A stretch of DNA of 64,000 bases from an uncultured Allobosea sp. GTDB taxonomy: Bacteria > Pseudomonadota > Alphaproteobacteria > Rhizobiales > Beijerinckiaceae. Shown here one piece after another: positions 34,512 through 43,876 of this stretch. Within the stretch, counting starts at the first letter, position 1, and each line of letters begins with the position of its first letter. The position numbers and the translations under genes are program-made. The notes beneath the pieces were generated by a model. It saw only the letters and a list, made by a program, of their open reading frames with translations, did no database searches and was not told the origin of the DNA. Location: the NCBI RefSeq assembly GCF_945957345.1, contig NZ_CAMFKW010000004.1, positions 104,633 through 168,632 of the forward strand, written 5' to 3'.

Positions 34512-35302
34512 GCGCTGTCGATTCCACTCCAGCGGCGAACCGCCCGGCTGCGCTGACGGTCAGCCATCTCGCGGTCGTCTTCGGCCGCGGCGCCACGGCC
34601 CTGAAGGCGGTGGACGATGTCTCCTTCACGCTCCGCCATGGCGAGGCTTTCGGCCTGATCGGCGAGTCCGGCTGCGGCAAGTCGACGGTGCTGCGCGCGC
34701 TCGCCGGCTTGAACGGCGAATATGGCGGCTCGATCGCCTTTCATGATCGCGAGGTGCCGCATAAGCGCGACAAGGCCTTCTTCCGGCGCGTGCAGATGGT
34801 GTTCCAGGACCCGTATGCCTCGCTGCATCCGCGCAAGATGGTGCAGAACGTGCTGGCCGAGCCGCTGAAGATCCATGGCTTCGACCGGCCGCAGGAGCGC
34901 ATCGACGAGATACTGACCGCTGTCGGCCTCGGGCCCTCCTTCCGCTATCGCTTCCCGCACGAGCTCTCGGGCGGGCAGCGCCAGCGCGTCGCGATCGCGC
35001 GTGCGCTGATCATCGAGCCGGAGCTTCTCCTGCTCGACGAGCCGACCTCGGCGCTGGACGTTTCCGTGCAGGCGGAAATCCTCAACCTGCTGAAGCAGCT
35101 CAGGCGCGACCGCGACCTGACCTATCTGATGGTCAGCCACGATCTCGCGGTGGTGACGCATCTCTGCGAGCGCGTCGCGATGATGAGCGAGGGGCGCATC
35201 CTCGAGGAGATGAGCGCCGAGGATGTCAGGGCCGGCCGGGCGCATGAGCCCTATACGCGCGAATTCCTCGAAGCGAGCGTCGGCTATCGCCCGCTCGCGT
35301 GA
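34508..35302 (+). CDS. peptide ABC transporter ATPase (DppF-like)
   Basis: 264 residues. Walker [15 protein letters not shown], the signature [17 protein letters not shown] and Walker [14 protein letters not shown] identify a second ATPase of the DppF/OppF type. [16 protein letters not shown] carries the Q-loop. ATGA overlap with the preceding ATPase and GTGA overlap with the following hydrolase show that the operon continues without a break. Confidence 0.9.
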   Translation: MSAVDSTPAANRPAALTVSHLAVVFGRGATALKAVDDVSFTLRHGEAFGLIGESGCGKSTVLRALAGLNGEYGGSIAFHDREVPHKRDKAFFRRVQMVFQDPYASLHPRKMVQNVLAEPLKIHGFDRPQERIDEILTAVGLGPSFRYRFPHELSGGQRQRVAIARALIIEPELLLLDEPTSALDVSVQAEILNLLKQLRRDRDLTYLMVSHDLAVVTHLCERVAMMSEGRILEEMSAEDVRAGRAHEPYTREFLEASVGYRPLA

Positions 35303-36354
35303 GCGGCCGGGCTTCGACGGATCAGAAAATGGATGAGGCAGGCATGACGAGCGTGGCCAAGAGCAGGGAACATTGGCCGGTGAACGGCTGGGAGAGCGTC
35401 GCGCCGGAGGCGGCCGGCTGGTCGCGCGAGGGGCTCGACCGCGCCTGGCGCTATGCCGACAGCATTTCGACGGCGACATTGATGATCGTGCAGGGCGGGC
35501 GCGTCGTCGCGAGTCGTGGCGATCTCGCCCATCGCTATCAGTGTCATTCCGTCCGCAAGAGCTTCCTCAGCGCGCTGATCGGCATTCACGAGGATGAAGG
35601 CCGGATCGACCTGTCGCGCACGCTCGCCGATCTCGGCATCGACGACAAGGAAGGGCTGAGCGAGCGCGAGAAGGCGGCTACGATCTATGATCTACTGACG
35701 GCGCGCTCCGGCATCTTCCACCCGGCCGGCTATGAATCGCCTTGGATGAAGTCGATCAAGCCGCCGCGCCATTCGCAGCCGCCGGGCGCCTTCTGGCTGT
35801 ACAACAACTGGGATTTCAACGCGCTCGGCACGATCTTCACGGCGCTGACCGGCGCCGGCATCCATGACGATTTCCTGGCGCGGATCGGCCGCCCGCTCGG
35901 CATGGAGGATTTCCGCCTCGACGGCGAGCGCCGCGACGGCTGGCTGCAGCCGGACGATTGCTCCGTCCATCCCGCCTATCCGTTCCGGATGTCGACGCGC
36001 GATCTCGCCCGCTTCGGTCTGTTGTTCCTGCGGCAGGGCCGCTGGCAGAACGAGCAGATCGTGCCGGCCAACTGGGTCGCGACCAGTGTCCTGCCGCTCT
36101 CCGATGCCGGCCCACGCGGCGGCTATGGCTATATGTGGTGGACCGAGCGCTCAGGCACGGGCTTCCCGGGCGTGGTGCTGCCCGCCGGCAGCTACAGTGC
36201 GCAGGGCGTCGGTGGGCAGAACTGTCTCGTCATTCCGTCGCTCGATCTCGTGATCGTCCATCGCGTCAATACCGACATCACGGGTACGGAGGTGAGCCGC
36301 TTCGCCTTCGGCTGCCTGCTGCGCCTGATCCTGGAAGCGCGCGGGCAGGGCTGA
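35299..36354 (+). CDS. serine hydrolase of the beta-lactamase fold (class C-like)
   Basis: 351 residues from GTG 35299 (336 if ATG 35344 is used). The active-site S-x-x-K is in CHSVRKSFLSALIG and the Y-x-N in FWLYNNWDFN, both standard for the beta-lactamase/DD-peptidase/esterase family. No signal peptide is seen, so it is unlikely to act on cell wall or as a resistance enzyme. The overlap with the peptide ATPase gene points to processing of an imported compound, perhaps a peptide or lactam/ester. It is convergent with the LysR gene, which ends 7 bases away. Confidence 0.83.
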   Translation: MSGRASTDQKMDEAGMTSVAKSREHWPVNGWESVAPEAAGWSREGLDRAWRYADSISTATLMIVQGGRVVASRGDLAHRYQCHSVRKSFLSALIGIHEDEGRIDLSRTLADLGIDDKEGLSEREKAATIYDLLTARSGIFHPAGYESPWMKSIKPPRHSQPPGAFWLYNNWDFNALGTIFTALTGAGIHDDFLARIGRPLGMEDFRLDGERRDGWLQPDDCSVHPAYPFRMSTRDLARFGLLFLRQGRWQNEQIVPANWVATSVLPLSDAGPRGGYGYMWWTERSGTGFPGVVLPAGSYSAQGVGGQNCLVIPSLDLVIVHRVNTDITGTEVSRFAFGCLLRLILEARGQG

Positions 36355-36361
36355 GCATACG

Positions 36362-37321
36362 TCAGGCGATCGCCGACACGGGCGCGCGGCGTTCGAGGGC
36401 AGAGCTTTCCGGCTGAGCCGGCCGGCTATGCTCGCTGACGGCGGCCCAGAACTGCTCGACCGGAAGACGGCCCTGCTGCCTTGCCCGGTAAAGCCGGATT
36501 TCGGCCGAGACGTACCACGAGGTATCGGCGGCCGGCACGAGCTGGCCGCTGCGCAATTCCTCTACCACTAGGCTTTCCGGCACCCAGGCGACGCCGCGCC
36601 CGGCGAGAACCATCGCCTTGAGCCCCACCGACATCGGGTTCTCATAGACGGTGACGAGCGGTGTCGGGCGCTCGGCGAAGAATAGGGCGAGCCGCCGCGC
36701 GAAGAAGGTCGAGCTGCCATAGCTCAGCAGGCGCACCGGCGTGTCGCCACAACGGAAGGCATGGAGCGGCTCGCCATTGCCGTCGGGGATCGAGACGGGA
36801 ATCGCCCGCTCGCTGCCGAGGCGGCGATAAACGAAGCGTTCGGGATCGAGTTCCGGCGCCACGGCCTCATGGGCGTAGGTGAGCAGGAAATCGCATTCGC
36901 CCTGGTCGAGCAGTGCGACATTGCCGTCGAAGGACGAGCGCTGGTCGCAGAAGCGCGTCTTAAGCGGGCCGAGCCTTTCCTCCATGCGCCGGATGAGGCC
37001 GGGGAAATAGGTCAGCGACAGGGTATTGAGCGTAGAGAAGACGAGCGTTTCCGCGGCGTCCTCATGCTGCTGGCGCAGCTCCTGCCGCGCGTTCTGCACC
37101 TGTCTCAGGATTTCCTGCGCACGCGGCAGGAAGGTCCGGCCGGCTTCTGTCAGGCGGATCGGGTAGCTGCTGCGGTCGAAAAGCGGCGAGCCGAGCCAGT
37201 CCTCGAGCTGCTTGATCCGGCGGCTCAGCGCCGATTGCGTGATGTTCCGTTCACGGGCGGCGCGCGAGAAGCTGAGCGTGGTCGACAGGCTCAGCACGTC
37301 CTCCAGCCATTTCAGCTCCAT
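36362..37321 (-). CDS. LysR-family regulator, HypT-like branch
   Basis: 319 residues. The N-terminal winged helix (FSRAARERNITQSALSRRIK) is followed by a LysR substrate domain. The stretch VLAGRGVAWVPESLVVEELR closely resembles the corresponding part of E. coli HypT (hypochlorite-responsive), so it belongs to that branch, although the signal here is unknown. It is the last gene of a minus-strand run, 75 bases after the kinase-peptidase-aminotransferase fusion, and convergent with the hydrolase at 35299. It may control the fusion gene or argH. Confidence 0.83.
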   Translation of the reverse strand: MELKWLEDVLSLSTTLSFSRAARERNITQSALSRRIKQLEDWLGSPLFDRSSYPIRLTEAGRTFLPRAQEILRQVQNARQELRQQHEDAAETLVFSTLNTLSLTYFPGLIRRMEERLGPLKTRFCDQRSSFDGNVALLDQGECDFLLTYAHEAVAPELDPERFVYRRLGSERAIPVSIPDGNGEPLHAFRCGDTPVRLLSYGSSTFFARRLALFFAERPTPLVTVYENPMSVGLKAMVLAGRGVAWVPESLVVEELRSGQLVPAADTSWYVSAEIRLYRARQQGRLPVEQFWAAVSEHSRPAQPESSALERRAPVSAIA

Positions 37322-37396
37322 TGCCGCACCTCCGCGCGCAGGATGCCATGGCCACCCCGGCCACGCCAGAAGCGGGCCGGGATGGGATGGAAGGCG

Positions 37397-40300
37397 CTAC
37401 CGTGCGGCTTCGACCTCGCGCAGGCAGATCCTGAGCCGGTCAAGGATCATCTCGACATCGTCGGCGCTGACCGTCAGCGGCGGGCGGATCTTCAGGATAT
37501 TGTCGGCCGGACCTTCGCGCCCGACGAGGATGCGCATGTCGCGCAGGCGGTTCATGACATGGGCGGCCGCATCGGTCGCGGGCTGCAGCGTCTCGCGATC
37601 CGTGACCAGCTCCAGCCCGAGGAAGAGGCCGATGCCGCGCACGTCGCCGACGCAGGGATAGTCCGCCATCAGCGCGCGCATGCCGGCGAGCAGCTTGTTG
37701 CCCATCGCCTTGGCATTGGCCGAGAGGCCTTCCTCCTCGACGATATCCAGGACTTCCGAGGCGATGCGGCAGGACAGGTTCGAGCCGCCGAAGGTCGAGA
37801 AATACTCCGGTCCTTCCGCGAAGCGCTCGGCGATGGCGCGGGTGGTGATGACTGCGCCGATCGGGTGGCCGTTGCCGAGCGGCTTGCCGAGCACGACGAT
37901 ATCCGGCCGCACATCCTGCTGCTCGAAGCCGAAATAATAGTCGCCGAGGCGCCCGAGGCCGGTCTGCACCTCGTCGGCGATGCAGATGCCGCCGGCGGCG
38001 CGGATGCGCTCATAGACCGCCGCGAGATAGCCCGGCGGCGGGATGATCTGGCCGCCGACGCTCGGGAAGGTCTCGGCGATGAAGCCGGCGACCTTGCCGC
38101 CGCGCTCTGCGATGGCCGCGAGCGCGCCGTCGACCTGTTCAGCGTAATGCAGCGCCCGATCGGCATCGTCCCGGCGGAAGCGGCCGCGATAATCGTCGGC
38201 GACATCGACGAGCTGCACCCAGGGCTTGCGGCCGCCCATGTTCGGCTTGTTGAACTTGTAGGCGGAGATGTCGATCGCGCCGGTGGTGTTGCCGTGATAG
38301 CCGTGATCGGGCGTGACGATGTCGTAGCCGCCGCTCGCCGCGCGGGCGAGGCGCAAAGCCAGTTCGTTCGCTTCCGAGCCGGAGTTGACGAAGAAGCAGA
38401 CCTCCAATTCCTTCGGAAGCTTGGCGGTCAGGCGCTCGGCCAAAGCCATCGGCGCCGGGTGCAGATAGCGCGTGTTGGAGTTCATCCGCGCGAGCTGGTC
38501 CATCGCGACCTTGCGGATGCGCGGATGGGCATGGCCGACATGGGGCACGTTGTTATAGGCGTCGAGATAGGGCCTTCCCATCGCGTCGAAGAGATGGTGG
38601 CGCCAGCCGCGCAGGAAGGTGACCGGCTTCTTGTAGCTGAGCTTGAGATTGGCACCGAAGCGGGCCTTGCGCTCGGTGAGCAGCGCGGCTTCGTCGATTG
38701 CCTGATAGGCGACGGTCTCGTCCGGCAGGTTGAGGAGGGCTGCGGGGTTCGGGCAGATCGCCTGCCAGAGCGCCCAGTCGTCGGGATCGGCGACGCCCGG
38801 CCAATCATGGCCCATGCCGTCCAGCGTCAGCGCGAGCTGGAAATGCAGATGCGGCTCCCAGCCGCCATTCTCCTCGGCCGGGCCGAGCCTGGCGAAAGCC
38901 TCGCCCGCGGTGATTTCCTGGCCTGGCTTCAGCTTGCCTGCGCCGTCGGCGGCGAGGTGGCCGTAAAGCGTGTGGAAGACGTCGCCCGCGGGCGTGCGGT
39001 GTTCGAGGATGACGACGCCGCCATAGTCGAGATGGCCCTTGCGGTTCTCGGCAAGAGCGACCTTGCCGGCGAGGGGCGCGCGGACCGGCTCGCCGGCCGG
39101 GCCGAAGACATCGACGGCCATATGGATGGTGCGGCGGTTCGAGGCGAGCCAGCGGCCCTTGCGGAAGGCTTTATCGGTATAGACCAGCCGCGGTTCGCCA
39201 TATTGGCCGAGCCACCACTCGGATGTGATGCCGAGCCCGGTGCCGAGATTGCGGGCCTCGTCGGCGCGCAGCTCGAACGGGTTTGCAGGGATCGTCGCTT
39301 CGGCGACGCCGAGCGAGCCGACCGGCAGGCCATCAAGCGCACGGCCGAGCACGGGCGCGAAGCTGCCGCGCTGTGCGGCGATCCAGCTCGCGATGCGGCC
39401 AGCGGCATCGGTGACAGGCAGGCCGCAGGCGTTGCGCAGGCGCGCGCCCATCAACTCGCCGTCGATGGCCGGGTTTTCGAGGAGGCGCCAGGCTGGAGCC
39501 TGCGAGATCGTGACATAGGGGTCGTTGGGGCGGCCCTTGGCCTCGATCGTCGAGTTCACGACGCTGACGGCGAGGCGCATCCGCACGAGCGGCCAGAACA
39601 GGCCGATTTCCTCGGCACTCAAGGGGGAGACGCCATGGTAGCCGGCGACGAAGGCCGCGAGCGCTGCTTCCGGCGTCTCATGGTCGAGGATGGCGTAAGC
39701 CGCGGCGATGGCGATCTCGCAGACGCGCGGACCATTGGTCATGTCGCCGAAATCGATCAGGCCGCTGATCCGGGCGGGCTCGCCGAGGCGCGGCTCGACG
39801 AGGATGTTGAAGTCGTTGAGGTCGTTATGGATGGTCTGGCGCGGCAGCGCGTCGAGCGCGGGTTTGAGCGCCTCGAACCCGGCGACGATTTCCGCGACCA
39901 GTTTGCGGCGGGCGCCTTCGAGTACGTCGAGATGCGGCTTGATCCAGCCGGCCTCGATCAAGTCCCATTTCGCGGCGTCCGGGGCGGCCGTGACCTTGAA
40001 ATCGCGGAGCGCGAGGTCGAGACGAGCGGTCAGCGCGCCGAGTTCGGCGAGGACGGCAGTCGGCTGCGGTCCGGCCTCGCCCATCGGAATGCCGGTAAAG
40101 GCGCGCTGGACCCAGACCATGCGCTGCTGGCCCTGAGCGTCCGCGACGTTCTGCCAGAAGCGGTCGCCTTCGGCTGGCAGGAGGCGCGGGAGCGGGAGCG
40201 TGGGGTCGGCGGCGAGCGCGTGACTGATCGCGGCGCATTGCTGGTCGACGAGAGCGGGCTCGCCCTGCGGGCGCATCGCCTTGACGATGACGTCGCCCTC

Positions 40301-40408
40301 GCTGGTCCGGCCGCGGAAGTTGAGATCGTATTCGCCGCCGAGCTGCCGCAGCCCGCCAGCGATGCCGAACTGCTCGGCCACCCCACGCAACCAGACGTGT
40401 TCCATCAT
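37397..40408 (-). CDS. three-domain fusion: APH-type kinase, M23 peptidase domain, class III aminotransferase
   Basis: 1003 residues. Residues about 1-300 form an aminoglycoside phosphotransferase/choline kinase fold with catalytic HNDLNDFN near 194 and IDFGD near 218. Residues about 425-525 are an M23 (LytM) domain with HMAVD and HLHF metal motifs. Residues about 590-1003 are a PLP enzyme with SGSEANEL, IADEVQTGLGRLG and the Schiff-base lysine in VLGKPLGNGHP near 842. The kinase and the phospholyase-type aminotransferase resemble the animal pair that phosphorylates hydroxylysine and then eliminates phosphate and ammonia, so a phosphorylate-and-eliminate pathway for a hydroxyamino compound is inferred. 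The start is ATG 40408 or 40405, just after GGGGGGAGAG. Confidence 0.87.
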   Translation of the reverse strand: MMEHVWLRGVAEQFGIAGGLRQLGGEYDLNFRGRTSEGDVIVKAMRPQGEPALVDQQCAAISHALAADPTLPLPRLLPAEGDRFWQNVADAQGQQRMVWVQRAFTGIPMGEAGPQPTAVLAELGALTARLDLALRDFKVTAAPDAAKWDLIEAGWIKPHLDVLEGARRKLVAEIVAGFEALKPALDALPRQTIHNDLNDFNILVEPRLGEPARISGLIDFGDMTNGPRVCEIAIAAAYAILDHETPEAALAAFVAGYHGVSPLSAEEIGLFWPLVRMRLAVSVVNSTIEAKGRPNDPYVTISQAPAWRLLENPAIDGELMGARLRNACGLPVTDAAGRIASWIAAQRGSFAPVLGRALDGLPVGSLGVAEATIPANPFELRADEARNLGTGLGITSEWWLGQYGEPRLVYTDKAFRKGRWLASNRRTIHMAVDVFGPAGEPVRAPLAGKVALAENRKGHLDYGGVVILEHRTPAGDVFHTLYGHLAADGAGKLKPGQEITAGEAFARLGPAEENGGWEPHLHFQLALTLDGMGHDWPGVADPDDWALWQAICPNPAALLNLPDETVAYQAIDEAALLTERKARFGANLKLSYKKPVTFLRGWRHHLFDAMGRPYLDAYNNVPHVGHAHPRIRKVAMDQLARMNSNTRYLHPAPMALAERLTAKLPKELEVCFFVNSGSEANELALRLARAASGGYDIVTPDHGYHGNTTGAIDISAYKFNKPNMGGRKPWVQLVDVADDYRGRFRRDDADRALHYAEQVDGALAAIAERGGKVAGFIAETFPSVGGQIIPPPGYLAAVYERIRAAGGICIADEVQTGLGRLGDYYFGFEQQDVRPDIVVLGKPLGNGHPIGAVITTRAIAERFAEGPEYFSTFGGSNLSCRIASEVLDIVEEEGLSANAKAMGNKLLAGMRALMADYPCVGDVRGIGLFLGLELVTDRETLQPATDAAAHVMNRLRDMRILVGREGPADNILKIRPPLTVSADDVEMILDRLRICLREVEAAR

Positions 40409-40420
40409 CTCTCCCCCCGC

Positions 40421-40442
40421 CGTGGAGCTGCATGGCTCCACG
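40421..40442 (-). promoter_or_regulatory. stem-loop immediately upstream of the fusion gene
   Basis: CGTGGAGC (40421-40428) and GCTCCACG (40435-40442) form a perfect 8-bp stem with a 6-base loop, 13 bases before the start codon and next to its ribosome-binding site. There is no T-run. It could affect translation or RNA stability, or be an operator; there is no further evidence. Confidence 0.45.
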
Positions 40443-40564
40443 CTCGTTTCCTCAGGCCGGATCGAATCGACCGGCGCCGTCATCCATAGCCAGAAAGGCC
40501 GCCGGTTTGCTCCCGCAAAGTTTGCGGAGCGGCCGCCGCCGGGTTGCGTGGAGCGAGGGAGAGA

Positions 40565-41983
40565 TCAGCCCTGGATCGGCTTGTTGGACAGCCAGCGCTG
40601 CTTCGCCCGCTCGATCGCCTCGCGCACTGTGTCGGGTGCGGTGCCGCCATAGCTGCGGCGGCTGCGGACGGAGTGCTCCGGCGCCAGCACCTCGAAGACC
40701 GCTGCGCTGATGCGAGGATCGACCGAGCGCATGGCGTCGAGATCGAGCGCCTGCAACGTGCAGCCCTTGACCTCGGCCAGCGCGACGATGCGGGCGGTGA
40801 TGTGGTGGGCGTCGCGGAAGGGGATGCCGGCCTCGCGCACCAGCCAGTCGGCGAGGTCGGTCGCGGTCGGAAAGCCGCGATCGAGGAAGGCGCGCATGCC
40901 CTCGGGGCGCACGGTCAGGTCACGGACCATGCCGGTCGTGGCGGCGACGCAGAGCTCGACTGTCTCCAGCGCGTCGAACATCGGCTCCTTGTCCTCCTGC
41001 ATGTCCTTCATGAAGGTCATGGGCAGGCCCTTGACCATTACCAGCATGGCGGTCAGCGAGCCGACGACGCGGCCGGTCTTGCCGCGTACCAGCTCAGCAG
41101 CGTCCGGGTTGCGCTTCTGCGGCATGATCGAAGAGCCGGTCGTGAAGGCGTCCGACAGTGCGATGAAGCGGAAGCCGTCGCTGCACCAGAGCGTGATCTC
41201 CTCGTTGAGGCGCGAGAGATGCACGGCCAGCATCGAACAGCAGAACAGGAGTTCGCAGATATGGTCGCGCGCGCCGACCGAATCCATCGAGTTCTCGGTC
41301 GGCCGGGCGAAGCCCAGTTCCGCCGCGGTGAACTGCCGGTCGATCGGGAAGGCGGTGCCGGCCAGCGCGGCGGCGCCGAGCGGCGAGACATTGGTGCGCT
41401 GGCGCGCGCCGGCGAGACGCTCGCGGTCGCGGCCGAACATCTCGACATAGGCCATCAAATGGTGGCCGAAGGTCACGGGTTGGGCGACCTGCATATGGGT
41501 GAAGCCGGGCATGATCGTTTCGGCGTGCTCGCTGGCGCGCTCGATCAGTGCTTGCTGCAATTCGCGGATGGTGCCGTCGAGAGCATCGATGGCGTCGCGC
41601 ATCCAGAGGCGGACATCGGTGACGGCCTGGTCGTTGCGGCTGCGGGCGGTGTGCAGGCGTCCGGCCGGCTCGCCGATGATCTCCTTGAGACGCGCTTCCA
41701 CGTTCATGTGGATGTCCTCGAGATCGATGCTGAACTGGAGTTCGCCTCGGTCGATCTCGCCGCGGATCTGGTCGAGCCCGGCCTGGATGCGCTCGTTGTC
41801 GGCGCCTGCGATGATACCCTGGCGGGCGAGCATCGCGGCATGGGTCTTGGATGCCGCGATGTCCTGTCGATAGAGCCTGTAGTCGAAGCCGATCGAGGGG
41901 TTGATCCTGCGCATCACATCGGCCGGGGCGGTGGTGAAGCGCCCGCCCCACATCTTGTTGGCACCGGGGTTCTGGTCGGACAT
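40565..41983 (-). CDS. argH: argininosuccinate lyase
   Basis: 472 residues of the fumarase/aspartase superfamily. The signature [12 protein letters not shown] is intact, the N-terminus [20 protein letters not shown] is typical of ArgH, and [19 protein letters not shown] carries substrate-binding residues. The reaction is argininosuccinate to arginine + fumarate. The gene is not among arginine-biosynthesis genes; it diverges from an aminotransferase and its promoter region contains two GTCCAAAT sites. It may therefore be a specialised copy acting on a related compound, which is inference. The fusion gene follows 157 bases later on the same strand. Confidence 0.87.
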   Translation of the reverse strand: MSDQNPGANKMWGGRFTTAPADVMRRINPSIGFDYRLYRQDIAASKTHAAMLARQGIIAGADNERIQAGLDQIRGEIDRGELQFSIDLEDIHMNVEARLKEIIGEPAGRLHTARSRNDQAVTDVRLWMRDAIDALDGTIRELQQALIERASEHAETIMPGFTHMQVAQPVTFGHHLMAYVEMFGRDRERLAGARQRTNVSPLGAAALAGTAFPIDRQFTAAELGFARPTENSMDSVGARDHICELLFCCSMLAVHLSRLNEEITLWCSDGFRFIALSDAFTTGSSIMPQKRNPDAAELVRGKTGRVVGSLTAMLVMVKGLPMTFMKDMQEDKEPMFDALETVELCVAATTGMVRDLTVRPEGMRAFLDRGFPTATDLADWLVREAGIPFRDAHHITARIVALAEVKGCTLQALDLDAMRSVDPRISAAVFEVLAPEHSVRSRRSYGGTAPDTVREAIERAKQRWLSNKPIQG

Positions 41984-42035
41984 GATGGGCTCTCCGGGAG
42001 CGGCTGCGACGTGCGGCTAAGGGATAGCAATCGAG

Positions 42036-42076
42036 ATTTGGACTGTAAATTCCAAAATCGACCTTGACGTCCAAAT
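42036..42076. promoter_or_regulatory. paired GTCCAAAT sites between argH and an aminotransferase
   Basis: ATTTGGAC (42036-42043) and its complement GTCCAAAT (42069-42076) face each other; between them TAAATTCCAAA repeats part of the motif. TTGACG at 42064 could be a -35 element for the plus-strand aminotransferase, with CATACT 16 bases on. The same 8-mer occurs twice near 46061, upstream of the paralogous aminotransferase, with the same TAAAT-CCAA continuation. Confidence 0.65.
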
Positions 42077-42132
42077 TATGCCTATCATACTCGCGGGAGA
42101 TGCGGCGGGTCGGCCGGCGCGGGATGGGCAGC

Positions 42133-43248
42133 ATGAAGATCGAAGAATTCACACTGGAGCGGATCCAGTCGCTCTACGAGAACACTGTCGAGTTCAATCT
42201 CTCCGATAGCGGCGTCCATCCCTATTCGCTGAACGAACTGCTCAGCGCCGATGAGCGCGCCAAGCTGATGGAGGTCGAGCTCGGCTATGGCTGGACCAAT
42301 GGCGCGGTCGAACTGCGCGAGGATATCGCCAAGCTCTATCGCAACCGGACCTCGGACGAGGTGATCGTCACCAACGGCTCGGCGGAAGCCAATTTCCTGA
42401 TGGTGATGTCGCTGATCGAGCCGGGCGACGAGATCGTCGTCTTCGTGCCGAATTACCTGCAGATCTGGGGCTGGGCGCGGGCGATCGGCGCCACTGTCAA
42501 GGAAGTGAAGCTGCGCGAGGAACTGGGCTGGACCCCCGATCTCGACGAGGTCCGTCAGGCGATCACGCCGCGCACCAAGCTGATGACGATCTGCAATCCG
42601 AACAATCCGACCGGCAGCCTGCTCTCGCGCGAGACGATGGACGCGCTGGTCGAGATCGCCCGGGCGCAGGGCTGCTACCTCCATGCCGACGAGGTCTACA
42701 AGGGCGCCGAGCTCGAAACCGACGAGCCGCCCAGCTTCGCCGATCTCTACGAGAAGGCGATCATCACCAGCGGGCTCTCCAAGGCGATGGCGCTGCCCGG
42801 CCTGCGCATTGGCTGGCTGGTCGGGCCGGCCAAGGACATCTACACTGCCTGGCAGAACAAGGATTACACCTCGATCACCACGAGCGCGCTGAGCGAGCAC
42901 ATCGCCCGGATCGTCATCCAGCCGGCGAAGCGCGCCGAGATTCTGCAGCGCAGCAAGACCATCCTGCGGGAGAACCTCGCGCTCCTGACGAACTGGGTGA
43001 AGGCGAATGACGAGTTCTTCTCCTTCGTACCGCCCAAGGCCGGCGGCATGGCTTTCATCAAGTACAGCCACTCAATGAACTCGACCGAGCTTGTTCATCG
43101 ATTGCGCGAGGAGCGCGGGATCATGCTGCTGCCGGGCGATGTCTATGGGATGGACGGCTATATCCGCATCGGCATCGGCGCGCCGGGCGAGCACCTCTCG
43201 GCCGGGCTGGAACGCCTGAGCGACTACCTCAAGTCGCAGCCGCGCTGA
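42133..43248 (+). CDS. class I/II PLP-dependent aminotransferase, paralogue A
   Basis: 371 residues. The PLP lysine is in ITSGLSKAMALPGLRIGWLV, the cofactor phosphate loop in VTNGSAEANFLMV, and CNPNNPTGSLLSRETM is the family signature. The N-terminal block VEFNLSDSGVHPYSLNELL is shared with the paralogue at 44857 and marks a branch whose substrate I cannot assign. ATG 42133 fits the paralogue's start; 42124 and 42100 are in-frame alternatives. It is followed 10 bases later by a DauR-like regulator, then an ornithine cyclodeaminase family gene, forming a three-gene operon. Confidence 0.86.
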   Translation: MKIEEFTLERIQSLYENTVEFNLSDSGVHPYSLNELLSADERAKLMEVELGYGWTNGAVELREDIAKLYRNRTSDEVIVTNGSAEANFLMVMSLIEPGDEIVVFVPNYLQIWGWARAIGATVKEVKLREELGWTPDLDEVRQAITPRTKLMTICNPNNPTGSLLSRETMDALVEIARAQGCYLHADEVYKGAELETDEPPSFADLYEKAIITSGLSKAMALPGLRIGWLVGPAKDIYTAWQNKDYTSITTSALSEHIARIVIQPAKRAEILQRSKTILRENLALLTNWVKANDEFFSFVPPKAGGMAFIKYSHSMNSTELVHRLREERGIMLLPGDVYGMDGYIRIGIGAPGEHLSAGLERLSDYLKSQPR

Positions 43249-43258
43249 CGGATCGGGC

Positions 43259-43876
43259 ATGACGCCGGAACTCGCTCCCTACCTGCCGGTCTGCGATGCG
43301 GTGGCGCTGCTGTTCCGGCCGCATGCCGAGGTCGTGCTGCACGATCTCGGCTCGCAGAGCGTCGTGCATATCGCCGGCAATTTCTCGCAGCGCGTGCTGG
43401 GCGAACCGTCCCTGCTCGACGAGATCGGCTTCGATCCCGACGAGACGATCATCGGCCCCTATGAGAAGGTGAACTGGGACGGGCGGCGGCTGAAATCGAT
43501 CAGCATCGTGCTCTCGGCCGGTGCCAGGGCGATCGGCGTGCTCTGCATCAATGTCGATGTCTCGCAGTTCCATGCATTGATGCAGACGCTCTCGGCCTTG
43601 GCGACGGTGCCGGCTGGCGTCGAGAAGCCGCAGGCGCTGTTCAAGGAAGACTGGCACGAGCGGATCAACGAGTTCGTGCAGCAATGGACGCAAAGCCGCG
43701 GGCTTGCCGTGACCAGCCTGAGCCGCGCCGAGAAGCGGGAGCTGGTTGCGGACCTCGCCGCGAACGGTGCGTTCGGTGGCCGCAATGCCGCCGCCTATAT
43801 CTCGCGCATCCTCGGGCTCGCCCGCGCGACCGTCTACAACTACCTCAATCAGGCCAACGAGACCCCGGATGCTTGA
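43259..43876 (+). CDS. YheO/DauR-like PAS-HTH transcriptional regulator
   Basis: 205 residues: a YheO-like PAS domain (about 5-120; LLFRPHAEVVLHDLGSQSVV) and a C-terminal DauR-type helix-turn-helix (AAYISRILGLARATVYNYLN). Pseudomonas DauR controls D-arginine catabolism, and its partner DauB belongs to the same ornithine cyclodeaminase/mu-crystallin family as the next gene here. The start follows the aminotransferase stop by 10 bases and the stop overlaps the next gene by 8. It is the best candidate to bind the GTCCAAAT sites, by position only. Confidence 0.86.
   Translation: MTPELAPYLPVCDAVALLFRPHAEVVLHDLGSQSVVHIAGNFSQRVLGEPSLLDEIGFDPDETIIGPYEKVNWDGRRLKSISIVLSAGARAIGVLCINVDVSQFHALMQTLSALATVPAGVEKPQALFKEDWHERINEFVQQWTQSRGLAVTSLSRAEKRELVADLAANGAFGGRNAAAYISRILGLARATVYNYLNQANETPDA

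Noticed and set aside
36761..40489. A 1242-codon plus-strand open frame opposite the kinase-M23-aminotransferase fusion
   Set aside because: It is a mirror frame created by GC-rich third positions. The minus strand has three complete domain motifs; the plus-strand product shows none.
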